Assembly (NCBI RefSeq): GCF_963677305.1
Contig: NZ_OY781925.1
Span: 619,501-683,500 of the forward strand
Length of the DNA stretch: 64,000 bases
Origin: an uncultured Holophaga sp.
Lineage (GTDB): Bacteria > Acidobacteriota > Holophagae > Holophagales > Holophagaceae
Direction: 5' to 3'
Positions 46,918 through 55,439 of the stretch are shown here, one piece after another. Below the pieces are notes generated by a model. That model saw only the letters and a program-made list of their open reading frames with translations, was not told the DNA's origin and did not search any database. Each line of letters opens with the position of its first letter. Within the stretch, counting starts at the first letter, position 1. Both the position numbers and the translations under genes were made by a program.

Positions 46918-47313
46918 TCAGGCGAAGGCGTCCGCCACGGCGGGGGTGCGCTCCTGGGCCTCCTTGGAGGTGATCCGGTTCCGCTCGTCCACGAAGACCA
47001 CCTTGGGGCGCCGTTCGGCGGCCTCTTCCTCGCTCATCCATCCGTAGGAGGCCAGGATCACCAGGTCGCCGGCATTGACCAAGTGGGCGGCGGCACCGTT
47101 GATCCCCACCTCGCCGGAGCCGGGGATGCCCGGGATCACGTAGGTGGAGAGGCGCGACCCGTTGGTGACATCGTAGATGTCGATTTTCTCGTTCTCGAGG
47201 AAACCCGCGGCCTCGATCAGGAGGGGGTCGAGGGTGATGGATCCGACGTAGTCCAGATCTGCCCTCGTGACGGTCGCACGGTGGATCTTGCCAAGCAGAA
47301 AGTGACGAAGCAT
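46918..47313 (-). CDS. panD: Aspartate 1-decarboxylase PanD
   Basis: Makes beta-alanine for pantothenate. 131 residues from ATG 47313 (an upstream in-frame ATG at 47373 adds 20 poor residues). The self-cleavage site Gly24-Ser25 in YVGSITLD produces the pyruvoyl cofactor. [31 protein letters not shown] and [11 protein letters not shown] are the standard family motifs. It stands apart from panB-panC, about 18 kb away on the same strand. The product joins with pantoate through PanC. Confidence 0.96.
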   Translation of the reverse strand: MLRHFLLGKIHRATVTRADLDYVGSITLDPLLIEAAGFLENEKIDIYDVTNGSRLSTYVIPGIPGSGEVGINGAAAHLVNAGDLVILASYGWMSEEEAAERRPKVVFVDERNRITSKEAQERTPAVADAFA

Positions 47314-47427
47314 GGGTGACTCCCGGTCCAGGCTTGTGGCGGTCCAGTTCCTTCCGGACCAAGTCCCGGCCAACCCCCTATGATGAGCCGCGAAGCCGGT
47401 ACCGTCCAGTGGGTTTCGAGGCCCGGG

Positions 47428-48033
47428 TCAGTCGGCCTTGACCGCAAAGGGCTTGAGCCCCTTGCTTTTCAGGGATTTTGCGGCGCTGTCCGCCGCTTCC
47501 CGGCTCATGGGCTTGCTCAGGCGCACCTTCTGGAGCTTCTTCTCCTTGACCACGATGGCGTGGTAGCCGGCGGCCTTGGCTTTGGCGACGACCCGGGCCG
47601 CCTCCTGGGGGTCCGTGGTGGAGACCAGTTGCAGGCTCCACTTGCCCGGGGGGTCGGCCTTGGGCTTGGGGGTCTCCTTGGGTTTGGCCTCCTCCTTCGG
47701 CTTGGGCTTCGGCTCTTCCCGGGGCTTGGCCTCCTCCTCCGGCTTCTCCTCAGGCTTGGCGGGCTCGGGCTGGGCGCTGGGCGCCGGCGGGGCGGGGGGC
47801 TTCTCACTGCCTGCCTTGGCCTCGAAGGGCTTGATCTGCTCGTCCAGGGGAGCGGGGAGCTCGGTGAGCTCATCCCCTGATGCCCGGGAGCTGGTGTGAT
47901 GGAGGGAGGCGCTCTGCTTGCCCACCTGGACCCCGAGGACATAGACCAGGGTGAGGAGGCCGACGCCCATGGCGGTCACCAGCAGGAGCCCCTGGCGGCT
48001 GATGGTGAGATTCTGGGCATCACGGTTGAGCAT
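47428..48033 (-). CDS. SPOR-domain cell-division/envelope protein
   Basis: 201 residues from ATG 48033. A cytoplasmic N-terminus (LNRDAQNLTISRQG) precedes one membrane helix at about 15-36 (LLLVTAMGVGLLTLVYVLGV). A long Pro/Lys/Glu-rich spacer (about 75-130, with repeats of the KPKEE type) spans the periplasm. The C-terminal ~70 residues (KWSLQLVSTTDPQEAARVVAKAKAAG, then KVRLSKPMSREAADSAAKSL) form a SPOR fold, which binds denuded glycan strands at the septum. The architecture resembles FtsN/DedD-like proteins. It is divergent from the first nuoA by 49 bases. Confidence 0.85.
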   Translation of the reverse strand: MLNRDAQNLTISRQGLLLVTAMGVGLLTLVYVLGVQVGKQSASLHHTSSRASGDELTELPAPLDEQIKPFEAKAGSEKPPAPPAPSAQPEPAKPEEKPEEEAKPREEPKPKPKEEAKPKETPKPKADPPGKWSLQLVSTTDPQEAARVVAKAKAAGYHAIVVKEKKLQKVRLSKPMSREAADSAAKSLKSKGLKPFAVKAD

Positions 48034-48082
48034 GGGGCGATGATAGCCTCCGGAGACGCTATGATCCATCCAGGTGGATGCC

Positions 48083-48466
48083 ATGACCCCCTCCGTCAAC
48101 CCTTTCCTGCCCGTGCTGGTGCTGCTGCTCGCCGCCTTTGTGGTGGGTGCGGCCATCCTCGTGGTGTCCGGGAAGATCCTTCCGGTCTTCCTCAAGCCCA
48201 ACCACCCCCGGCCCCAGAAGCTCAGCCCCTATGAGTGCGGTGTCCCCCCCTTCCAGCAGGGGGCCCGCCACCGCTACGGGGTGCAGTTCTACCTGGTGGC
48301 CATGCTCTTCATCCTCTTCGATGTGGAGGCGGCCTTCCTGATCCCCTGGGCGGTCCAGTACAAGAGCCATCTGTGGACCTTCTGGCCCATGCTCAGCTTC
48401 TTCGGGACCCTGGTGGTGGGCTACATCTACGTCTGGGGCCGGGGTGCCCTGGAGTGGGAGCGCTGA
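48083..48466 (+). CDS. nuoA: NADH-quinone oxidoreductase subunit A (first copy)
   Basis: 127 residues with three membrane helices. The loop [19 protein letters not shown] carries the conserved YECG cysteine, and [22 protein letters not shown] is the family signature. ATG 48083 has AGGTGG five bases upstream; a GTG at 48074 is less likely. It opens a four-gene cluster A-B-C-D, with one base to nuoB. It is clearly different in sequence from the second copy at 57154, so the two are old paralogues or one was acquired. Confidence 0.93.
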   Translation: MTPSVNPFLPVLVLLLAAFVVGAAILVVSGKILPVFLKPNHPRPQKLSPYECGVPPFQQGARHRYGVQFYLVAMLFILFDVEAAFLIPWAVQYKSHLWTFWPMLSFFGTLVVGYIYVWGRGALEWER

Positions 48467-48467
48467 G

Positions 48468-49073
48468 ATGGCCGAGTCCCCCGCCCTCGAATCGGTGATG
48501 ACCACCCGGCTGGATGCCGTCCTCAACTGGGGCCGGAAGAACAGCCTCTGGCCGCTCCCCTTCGGCACCGCCTGTTGTGCCATCGAGTTCATGAGCATGA
48601 TGTCGTCCAAGTACGACTTCAGCCGCTTCGGGGCGGAGGCCCTGCGCTTCAGCCCGCGCCAGTCCGACCTGCTCCTGGTGCTGGGGACCATCACGAACAA
48701 ACAGGCCCCGGTACTCAGGCAGATCTACGCCCAGATGGGGGAGCCCAAGTGGGTCATCTCCGTGGGCGCCTGCGCCAGCTCGGGCGGGGTCTACCGCACC
48801 TATGCCACCCTCCAGGGCATCGACCGCATCATCCCCGTGGATGTCTACGTCCCCGGCTGCCCGCCACGGCCCGAGACCATCATCCTGGGGGCCATGAAAC
48901 TCCAGGAGAAGATCGCGAAGGAGTCCTTCCGGGACCGCCAGGGGCACCTGGAGGCCTTCTACCGGTCCTGGGACCGCCAGCAGGAGCTGCAGGCCCGGGG
49001 GCTGACGGAGGCCCAGGCCATTCGGGAGCTGCTCATCGAGGCCGGGGAAGCCGGTGAACAGAAGATCTGGTAG
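48468..49073 (+). CDS. nuoB: NADH-quinone oxidoreductase subunit B (first copy)
   Basis: 201 residues carrying the N2 iron-sulfur cluster. All four ligands are present: the Cys36-Cys37 pair in [10 protein letters not shown], Cys102 in GACASSGG and Cys131 in PGCPPRPE. The C-terminal ~40 residues (from about 160, containing [14 protein letters not shown]) extend beyond the shorter second copy. The start follows the nuoA stop after one base. N2 passes electrons to quinone at the interface with subunits D and H. Confidence 0.95.
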   Translation: MAESPALESVMTTRLDAVLNWGRKNSLWPLPFGTACCAIEFMSMMSSKYDFSRFGAEALRFSPRQSDLLLVLGTITNKQAPVLRQIYAQMGEPKWVISVGACASSGGVYRTYATLQGIDRIIPVDVYVPGCPPRPETIILGAMKLQEKIAKESFRDRQGHLEAFYRSWDRQQELQARGLTEAQAIRELLIEAGEAGEQKIW

Positions 49074-49082
49074 GGAGGAGGC

Positions 49083-49580
49083 ATGATCATCGAGCGTTTG
49101 GAGGCGCTGCTTCCGGGTGTGGTGCTTGACCGCCACGCCTTCCGGGGCGACCTGACCGCCGTGGTGGCGCCGGAGCGGCTCCCTGAAGTGATCGATGCGC
49201 TCCACGCCGAGGGCTTCCAGCAGCTGCTGGATGTGACGGCCGTGGATTGGATGGAGCGGGAACCCCGCTTCGATGTGGTCTACCACCTCCTCAACCTCGT
49301 CACCCAGGAGCGGCTCCGTCTTAAGGCCGGGGTGGCGGAGGGGGCTGCGGTCCCCAGCCTCACGGGCCGCTTCGCCTCGGCGGACTGGTCCGAGCGGGAA
49401 GTCTTCGACCTCTTCGGGATCCCCTTCGAGGGGCATCCCAACCTCCAGCGCCTCCTGATGTGGAAGGACTTCCCGGGGCACCCCCTGCGCAAGGATTTCC
49501 CCCTGGATGGCGGGGATGTCTTCTGCAACTCCGATACGGGCACCTCCTTTGCGGGCAGGGCCTGCAGCCTGGGCGAGTGA
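49083..49580 (+). CDS. nuoC: NADH-quinone oxidoreductase subunit C (first copy)
   Basis: 165 residues, the normal compact 30-kDa-type subunit. VTAVDWMEREPRFDVVYHLL and the signature ADWSEREVFDLFGIPFEGHPNLQRLLM are conserved, followed by the PLRKDFPL segment. ATG 49083 has a GGGAGGAGG-type site. It is unfused to nuoD and lacks the long N-terminal extension of the second copy. It forms part of the hydrophilic connecting module with B and D. Confidence 0.94.
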   Translation: MIIERLEALLPGVVLDRHAFRGDLTAVVAPERLPEVIDALHAEGFQQLLDVTAVDWMEREPRFDVVYHLLNLVTQERLRLKAGVAEGAAVPSLTGRFASADWSEREVFDLFGIPFEGHPNLQRLLMWKDFPGHPLRKDFPLDGGDVFCNSDTGTSFAGRACSLGE

Positions 49581-49587
49581 GGGTCAC

Positions 49588-50793
49588 ATGGAACACGGCT
49601 CCGCGACCTTTGAACGCCTCGACGAACAGCGCATGATCGTCAACCTGGGGCCCTCCCACCCCGCGACCCACGGCACCCTGCGGATCATCCTGGAGCTCGA
49701 GGGCGAATACGTGGTGAAGGCCACCCCCGAGATCGGCTACCTCCACCGGGGGGTGGAGAAGCTGGGGGAGAACCTGAGCTATGCCCAGTTCGTGCCCCTC
49801 ACGGACCGCCTGAACTACTGCTCCTCCCTCATGAACAACGTGGGCTATGCCCAGGCCGTGGAGAAGCTGCTGGATCTGCAGATCCCCGAGCGGGCGACCC
49901 TGATCCGGGTCCTGGTGAGCGAGCTGGCCCGCATCGGGGACCACATCGTTTGCATCGGCGCCAATGCCGTGGATCTGGGGGCCTACACGGTCTTCCTCTA
50001 CCTCTGGAAGGAACGGGAGACCCTTTACGACCTCTTCGAGATGGCCGCGGGGCAGCGCATGCACACCAGCTTCACCCGCATCGGGGGGCTCTTCCGGGAC
50101 CTGCCGGAGACCTTCATGCCGCTCCTGGATCAGTTCCTGGCCAGCATGCCCCGCAGCATCGATGAGATGGAGCGCCTCCTGACCCGCAATCCCATCTGGG
50201 TGGACCGCACCCGGGGGGTGGGGCGCATCAGCGCCGAGGAAGCCCTCAACTGGGGCTACACCGGCCCCTGTCTCCGGGCTGCCGGGGTGGCCCAGGACCT
50301 GCGGAAGGCCCAGCCCTACCTGGGTTACGAGACCTATGACTTCGACATCCCCATCGGGACCAGCGGCGATGTCTACGACCGCTACCTGGTGCGGACGGAG
50401 GAGATGCGGCAAAGTCTCCGCATCGTGGAGCAGTGCGTCCGTCGCCTCCGGGAGACCCCGGGTCCCGTCCTGGTGGAGGATTACAAGGTCGCCCTGCCGC
50501 CCAAGGAGAAGGTCTACACCCGGATGGAGAGCCTCATCCACCACTTCAAGCTGGTGATGCACGGCATCGAGATGCCCGTGGGGGAGGTCTACAGCGCCAC
50601 CGAGGCCGCCAATGGCGAGCTGGGCTTCTACCTCGTCTCCGATGGCGCCAAGAGTCCCTACCGGATCCATGTGCGACCCCCCTGCTTCCCCATCTTCAGC
50701 AGCTTCAACCAGCAGGTGGAGGGTCGGCTCCTCGCCGATGTCATCTCCGTTCTGGGTTCCCTCAACGTGATCGCTGGGGAACTGGATCGCTGA
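49588..50793 (+). CDS. nuoD: NADH-quinone oxidoreductase subunit D (first copy)
   Basis: 401 residues, the 49-kDa-type subunit that helps form the quinone pocket and is related to the large subunit of NiFe hydrogenases, without nickel-binding cysteines. Recognisable parts are NLGPSHPATHGT (quinone His), [28 protein letters not shown], and FNQQVEGRLLADVISVLGSLN at the C-terminal end. ATG 49588. It is the last gene of this cluster: no nuoE-N follow, and a hairpin/repeat region comes next. Confidence 0.95.
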   Translation: MEHGSATFERLDEQRMIVNLGPSHPATHGTLRIILELEGEYVVKATPEIGYLHRGVEKLGENLSYAQFVPLTDRLNYCSSLMNNVGYAQAVEKLLDLQIPERATLIRVLVSELARIGDHIVCIGANAVDLGAYTVFLYLWKERETLYDLFEMAAGQRMHTSFTRIGGLFRDLPETFMPLLDQFLASMPRSIDEMERLLTRNPIWVDRTRGVGRISAEEALNWGYTGPCLRAAGVAQDLRKAQPYLGYETYDFDIPIGTSGDVYDRYLVRTEEMRQSLRIVEQCVRRLRETPGPVLVEDYKVALPPKEKVYTRMESLIHHFKLVMHGIEMPVGEVYSATEAANGELGFYLVSDGAKSPYRIHVRPPCFPIFSSFNQQVEGRLLADVISVLGSLNVIAGELDR

Positions 50794-50820
50794 GGCGAGG
50801 GCTTGAAAGGACAGTTGTCC

Positions 50821-50933
50821 GCCGATAAACGCCGAAAACGCAGATGAAAGAATCCGGGTGTGGCTCGGGGTGCCAGCCCCAGGCACCCCTTGGTGGGTCG
50901 CTGACTATCCGTGTTCATTGGTGTCATCCGTGG
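50821..50933. repeat. Intergenic degenerate tandem repeats around a perfect hairpin
   Basis: The block 50821-50847 and the block 50906-50933 each contain 9-10-base degenerate units; the right block reads ATCCGTGTTC, ATTGGTGTC, ATCCGTGG. They appear in opposite orientation. Between them GGGGTGCC (50867-50874) and GGCACCCC (50882-50889) form a perfect 8-bp stem with a 7-base loop. No T-tract follows. Such ATCCGTG-type units occur as dispersed intergenic elements in many genomes. The hairpin may also end the nuoABCD transcript. Confidence 0.55.
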
Positions 50934-51045
50934 CCCGAAAGGCTTTCCTGACACCAGACCCGTTCCAACGCATCTGAGATTTGTCGATAACCAGGTATAG
51001 CTTTTGCTTGCTGCCGAGCTCTGTATCCTGAACAGGGGGTGACCT

Positions 51046-51999
51046 TTGGCGAGTACCGAGGGGCTGCGGAAACGTCTGGACCGAGGAGACTGCTTCCTGA
51101 CGGAGGCGGCTATTGTCGAGCGGATGCGCCATGAGTTCGGGATCCCGGCCGACGAACACCTGGTCTACGGCGGGGCCCTCTACGATTCCAAGGGGCGGGC
51201 GGCCCTGGAGGCCATCTATGGCGGCTACCTGGCGAACGCGAGGCATGCCGGCCTGCCCCTCCTCCTGACGACCTCGACCCGGCGGGCCCACCCCGACCGG
51301 GTGGCGGTTTCCCGCTGTGCTGGCCAGGCGGTCAATCAGGATTGGCTGGCCTTCTTGCGGGATCTGAGGGGGAGGTCCCAGGGTGGGGTGTTCCTGGGGA
51401 GCCTCCTGGGCAGCCGGGGGGACGCCTTCCGGCCGGAAGAGGCCCTCCCCGAAGCGGAGGCCCTGGCCTACCAACGGATTCACTGCCGCGCTTGTGTCGA
51501 GGGCGGGGCCGAGTTCCTCATGGCCGGGGTGATGCCCGCCCTCAGCGAGGCCCTCGGCATGGCCAGGGCCATGGCGGAGACGGGTCTGCCCTTCATCATC
51601 AGCTTCGTCATCCGGGCCCAGGGCACCCTGCTGGACGGGACGCCCCTGGGCGTGGCCATGGAGGCCATCGATGCGGTCTCTGCGCCCCTCTGCTTCCTGG
51701 TGAACTGCGTCCACCCCAGGCATGTCCGCAGTGCCCTGGAGGCGGACCTGAACCGTGCCCACCCTTCCCTGGGGCGGCTGAAGGGGCTCCAGGCCAATGC
51801 CAGCAGCCTCACACCCGAGGAGCTCAACAACCATGGGGTGCTGCTGCTTGATGGGGCGGAGCGCCTGGTCGCGGACATGATGGGGCTGCGCCAGGACCAT
51901 GCCTTCCAGATCTTCGGGGGCTGCTGCGGCACCGATCATGCCTATCACGAGCAGCTGGCGACGGCCCTGCGCGAGTCCCTGGCGCATCCAGGGCTGTGA
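51046..51999 (+). CDS. Homocysteine S-methyltransferase family protein
   Basis: 317 residues from TTG 51046 with GGGGGTGA upstream; no better start is in frame. The zinc-binding cysteines of the MHT/BHMT/MetH-N fold are present: VNCVHP near residue 225 and the paired FGGCCGTDH near residue 290. A central barrel pattern (GSLLGSRGDAFRPEEAL, AGVMPALSEALGMARAMAETGLPFI) matches MmuM-like enzymes. It would move a methyl group from S-methylmethionine or a related donor to homocysteine. It lies alone between the first nuo cluster and an oxidoreductase, which is unusual company. Confidence 0.82.
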   Translation: MASTEGLRKRLDRGDCFLTEAAIVERMRHEFGIPADEHLVYGGALYDSKGRAALEAIYGGYLANARHAGLPLLLTTSTRRAHPDRVAVSRCAGQAVNQDWLAFLRDLRGRSQGGVFLGSLLGSRGDAFRPEEALPEAEALAYQRIHCRACVEGGAEFLMAGVMPALSEALGMARAMAETGLPFIISFVIRAQGTLLDGTPLGVAMEAIDAVSAPLCFLVNCVHPRHVRSALEADLNRAHPSLGRLKGLQANASSLTPEELNNHGVLLLDGAERLVADMMGLRQDHAFQIFGGCCGTDHAYHEQLATALRESLAHPGL

Positions 52000-52076
52000 C
52001 CCTCTGGGCGGGCGCCTTCGGTTAGGCTTCTGGGGGGCGGGAGGCCTTAGGTCCCCTGCCCCTCGGAGTGAAACCC

Positions 52077-53309
52077 ATGAGCGCACACATCGCCGATGAA
52101 GCCAAGCGCTGCCTGCAGTGCAAGCGGCCCCTCTGCAAGGAGGGCTGTCCGGTCTCCACCCCGATCCCAGAGATGATCCGGGCCCTGCTGGCGGGGGAGA
52201 TCCTCGAGGCCGGGGAGATGCTCTTCCAGAACAATCCCCTCTCTGTGGTCTGCTCCCTGGTCTGCCCCCAAGCCTTCCAGTGCGAGGGGCACTGCATCCT
52301 GGGCAAGAAGGGCAGCCCCGTCCACATCAGTGGGATCGAGCACTACATCTCCAGCACCTTCCTGAACCAGATCCAGGACAGTCCGGTGCCAGGGAACGGG
52401 CACCGGATCGCCATCATCGGCTCGGGTCCGGCGGGCATCACCGTGGCCTACCTGCTGGCCCAGCGGGGCTTCAAGGTGACCCTCTTCGAGGCCCATGACC
52501 ACATCGGCGGGGTCATGCGCTATGGCATCCCCGGCTTCCGCCTGCCCAAGGATCTGCTGGAGCGTCTCAAGGACAAGCTGACCCGCATGGGGGTGAAGAT
52601 CCGCCTCAACACCCTGATCGGGCCGGTCCTCACCCTGGATGACCTCTTCCGGGACGGCTTCGAGGCGGTCTTCATCGGCACGGGGGTCTGGAAGCCCCGC
52701 AAGCTGGGGGTCAGGGGCGAGAGCCTGGGGCATGTCCACTTCGCCATCGACTACCTGCGCAATCCCGATGTCTACGAGCTCGGCCAGCGGGTGGTGGTGA
52801 TCGGAGCGGGCAACACGGCCATGGATGTGGCCCGCACGGCCCTGCGCCACCGTCTCCGGGAGGTGACGGTTCTGCACATCGGAGACGAGGGCACCATGGC
52901 GGCCCTCGAAGAAGAGATCGAGATGGCCCGCATGGACGGGGTGAAGTTCCTCTACAACCGCGCCACCCAGGAGATCCTGGAGGAGGGCCTGCGGGTCGCC
53001 CGGACCGTGGCGGGCGATCCCCAGTGGTCCCTGGTTCCGGACAGTGAGGAGCTCCTGGCTGCGGACTCGGTGATCATCGCCATCAGCCAGGGGCCCCGGG
53101 ATGCCATCGCCGCCACCACCACAGACCTGGGGCGCACGGCCCAGGGGTTGCTGGCCACCGATGGCTCCGGGCGCTCCTCCCGCAAGGGGGTCTTCGGTTC
53201 GGGGGACGTGGTCTCCGGAGCCCGGACCGTCGTGCAGGCCGTGAAGCTCTCCAAGCAGGTGGCCGAAGCCATCGAGGCCTACGTCCTGCGGGGCGAGGGC
53301 TGGGACTGA
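52077..53309 (+). CDS. GltD/NfnB-like NAD(P)H-dependent FAD oxidoreductase
   Basis: 410 residues from ATG 52077 with a CGGAG site eight bases upstream (GTG 52068 is an alternative). The N-terminal domain binds two 4Fe-4S clusters: Cys12, 15, 20 and 24 in RCLQCKRPLCKEGCPV, and a second set in SLVCPQAFQCEGHC. The FAD site is IIGSGPAGITVAYLLAQRG near residue 113, and the NAD(P) site is VVIGAGNTAMDVARTAL near residue 240. No partner (GltB, NfnA or HydABC) is adjacent. It could act as an NADPH-ferredoxin/quinone-type electron carrier; feeding the nuoEFG-less complex I is speculative. Confidence 0.82.
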   Translation: MSAHIADEAKRCLQCKRPLCKEGCPVSTPIPEMIRALLAGEILEAGEMLFQNNPLSVVCSLVCPQAFQCEGHCILGKKGSPVHISGIEHYISSTFLNQIQDSPVPGNGHRIAIIGSGPAGITVAYLLAQRGFKVTLFEAHDHIGGVMRYGIPGFRLPKDLLERLKDKLTRMGVKIRLNTLIGPVLTLDDLFRDGFEAVFIGTGVWKPRKLGVRGESLGHVHFAIDYLRNPDVYELGQRVVVIGAGNTAMDVARTALRHRLREVTVLHIGDEGTMAALEEEIEMARMDGVKFLYNRATQEILEEGLRVARTVAGDPQWSLVPDSEELLAADSVIIAISQGPRDAIAATTTDLGRTAQGLLATDGSGRSSRKGVFGSGDVVSGARTVVQAVKLSKQVAEAIEAYVLRGEGWD

Positions 53310-53322
53310 GGGCACCCGGGGT

Positions 53323-54282
53323 TCAGGCCCCGCCGATCAGGACGCCCGCCAGGAAGACCAGGACGCCACCCACGACGACCTGGAAGGCGGCGGAGAGGAA
53401 GGGTGTGTCCATGTAGCGCTTGCGGATCCAGGCGATGACGAAGAGCTCCACCACCACCACGGCCACGGCCAGGGTGGTGGCGGCCCGGAAGCTGTGGATC
53501 AGGTAGGGCAGGGTGTGGAAGATGCCGCCTACGGTGGTCATGAGGCCACAGACGATGCCCCGGACGTAGGGGCGCCCCCGGCCGCTGAGGCTGCCGTCAT
53601 CGCTGAGGGCCTCGGCGAAGCCCATGCTGATGCCCGCACCCACCGAGGCAGCCAGGCCCACCAGCATGGCGTCGTGACTGTTCCGGGTGGCAAAGGCTGC
53701 GGCGAAGATGGGGGCCAGGGTGGAGACGGAGCCGTCCATCAGGCCTGCGAGGCCCGGCTGGATGACCTGCAGGACGAAGAGGCGCTTGCGGGTGCGCTCT
53801 TCCTCCCCCAGGGTGTCCGAGTCCAGGTGCTCGTCGGAGACGGCGGCGAAGGCGTCGATGTGGGCCTCCTCGATGGCGGCCAGGTCGCCCAGCAGCTGCC
53901 GGGTGCGGGCGTCCGTGGTTCTCCGGGCGGCGGTTTCATAGAAGCGTCGGGTCTCGAACTCCATGGTCTCGGCCTGGCGCCGGGCGGTTTCGGGATGGAT
54001 GCCTTGGCCGGTCCAGAAGTTGCGACGCTCCACGAAGCCCTTCACATCCTGGCGGCGCATCAGGGGGATGTGGTCCCCGAAGCGCTGCTGGTAGAGCGTC
54101 AGGAGGCGGTGCCGATGTCCTGATTCCTCATCCCGCATGCGGCGGAAGACATCGGCGGTGGCCGGGTAGTTGTCCTTCAGGGCCTCGGCCAGGTCGCCGT
54201 AGATGCGGCCATCCTCTTCCTCCAGACTGATGGCCAGGGCCAGGATGTCACGGTCGCTCAGGTCGGAGAATTCGCGGCTCAT
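53323..54282 (-). CDS. Ferritin-VIT1 fusion iron exporter (MbfA-like)
   Basis: 319 residues from ATG 54282 with GGAG about seven bases upstream. Residues 1 to about 150 form a ferritin-like four-helix domain with the di-iron ligands [32 protein letters not shown] and AIEEAHIDA. Residues ~165-319 form the VIT1/CCC1 membrane domain with about five helices ([34 protein letters not shown]). In Bradyrhizobium and Agrobacterium such proteins (MbfA) export iron and protect against peroxide. That fits the KatG/PerR defence of this cell. It stands alone, convergent with the oxidoreductase gene. Confidence 0.88.
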   Translation of the reverse strand: MSREFSDLSDRDILALAISLEEEDGRIYGDLAEALKDNYPATADVFRRMRDEESGHRHRLLTLYQQRFGDHIPLMRRQDVKGFVERRNFWTGQGIHPETARRQAETMEFETRRFYETAARRTTDARTRQLLGDLAAIEEAHIDAFAAVSDEHLDSDTLGEEERTRKRLFVLQVIQPGLAGLMDGSVSTLAPIFAAAFATRNSHDAMLVGLAASVGAGISMGFAEALSDDGSLSGRGRPYVRGIVCGLMTTVGGIFHTLPYLIHSFRAATTLAVAVVVVELFVIAWIRKRYMDTPFLSAAFQVVVGGVLVFLAGVLIGGA

Positions 54283-54382
54283 TGTTGTGCTCCATAGACA
54301 TTCTTGGATGCACCACTGGCCCGGGGGTGCCAGGGTTTCCCACTCCCAGGCTGGACTGGGGAGGGCTGGCTGTCCAGGGGGC

Positions 54383-55381
54383 TCAGGGCTTCGCCCGGAG
54401 GCAGGACCGGGCCACCCTGAGAAGCTGGAGTTGCCCCGCCAGGAAGTCGTCCAGGGCCTCGGGTCCCTGGCGTGCGGGCTCCAGGAGGGCCGCCGCCATG
54501 CCGAAGACCGAGGGCAGGGGGCAGAGGCTGGTGAGGTGGTGTCCATCCAGGGCGTTCCTGACCCCGCCGCTGATGATGACCTGCCTGCAGAGGGGCTCCA
54601 CGCCTCTTTCCAGGAGGCGGTTCAGGGTGCGTACCATGTCCGGGGCGCTGTGCCCCACGCGGGCCAGGGGTTCCCAGGTCCCCCGCTGCTCCGGGGAGCG
54701 GCGGAGCAGCTCCAGCTGAACGAAGTTGGTGCCCCCGAAGGCGCCGAACTCGATGGCCTCCAGGGGCATGCCCAGCAGGGCCTCCAGGCTGGCCGGGCCG
54801 AAGCCCTGGCCCACCTCCTTGACGATCACCTTGAGGGGCATTTGCTCCAAGAGCCGCTGGAGGGTCTCCAGGGGAGGCCGCTCAAGGCGGTCCCCTTCGG
54901 GCTGGATCCACTCCTGCAGGGGGTTGATGTGGACGATCAGGCCATCGGCCTCCAGGGTCTCCACCAGCTCCCTGATCAGGTGGGTCCGGGCGTTGGTGAC
55001 CAACTCCTCCACCTGGGCGATCCCGAGGTTTGCATAGAGGGGGCGGTCCTCCCCCAGCGCCTGCCGGAGGGCGAAGTCCCCCCAGGCGCTCCGATCCGTG
55101 AGGAGCCTCCGGCAGGAACCCAGCCCCATGCCCAGGCCGAAGCGGCGGCAAGCCCGGGCCAGGTTGAGATTGATCTGTCTGGCTGCCGGGGTGCCCCCCG
55201 TGAGGCTGGAGATCCATAGGGGGGCCTGCAGGACCCGTCCCAGGAAGGGGGTCTCCAGGTCTCGCGGCCGCTGGGGTCTGGCCAGGAGGGGCTCGTAGTC
55301 GAAGCGGGGGTCGAGCTCCGAGGCTTCGATGCGGGCCTCCCGGCTCAGGGTGATGTGGTCCTGCTTCCGGTCGCCTCCCAT
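54383..55381 (-). CDS. fni: Type 2 isopentenyl-diphosphate delta-isomerase
   Basis: 332 residues from ATG 55381, chosen because GGAGG lies five bases upstream; GTG 55393 is an alternative. FMN-dependent interconversion of IPP and DMAPP for isoprenoids. Family marks are [15 protein letters not shown] at the start, [21 protein letters not shown] near residue 60, [10 protein letters not shown] near residue 185 and [17 protein letters not shown] near residue 210; the metal-binding Glu/Gln positions are kept. No mevalonate or MEP pathway genes are adjacent. Confidence 0.92.
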   Translation of the reverse strand: MGGDRKQDHITLSREARIEASELDPRFDYEPLLARPQRPRDLETPFLGRVLQAPLWISSLTGGTPAARQINLNLARACRRFGLGMGLGSCRRLLTDRSAWGDFALRQALGEDRPLYANLGIAQVEELVTNARTHLIRELVETLEADGLIVHINPLQEWIQPEGDRLERPPLETLQRLLEQMPLKVIVKEVGQGFGPASLEALLGMPLEAIEFGAFGGTNFVQLELLRRSPEQRGTWEPLARVGHSAPDMVRTLNRLLERGVEPLCRQVIISGGVRNALDGHHLTSLCPLPSVFGMAAALLEPARQGPEALDDFLAGQLQLLRVARSCLRAKP

Positions 55382-55439
55382 GGGAGCCTCCACCGCTCCC
55401 CCTTACATCGGCAGCACCTGTACCGGGTTGATCCGGGGT

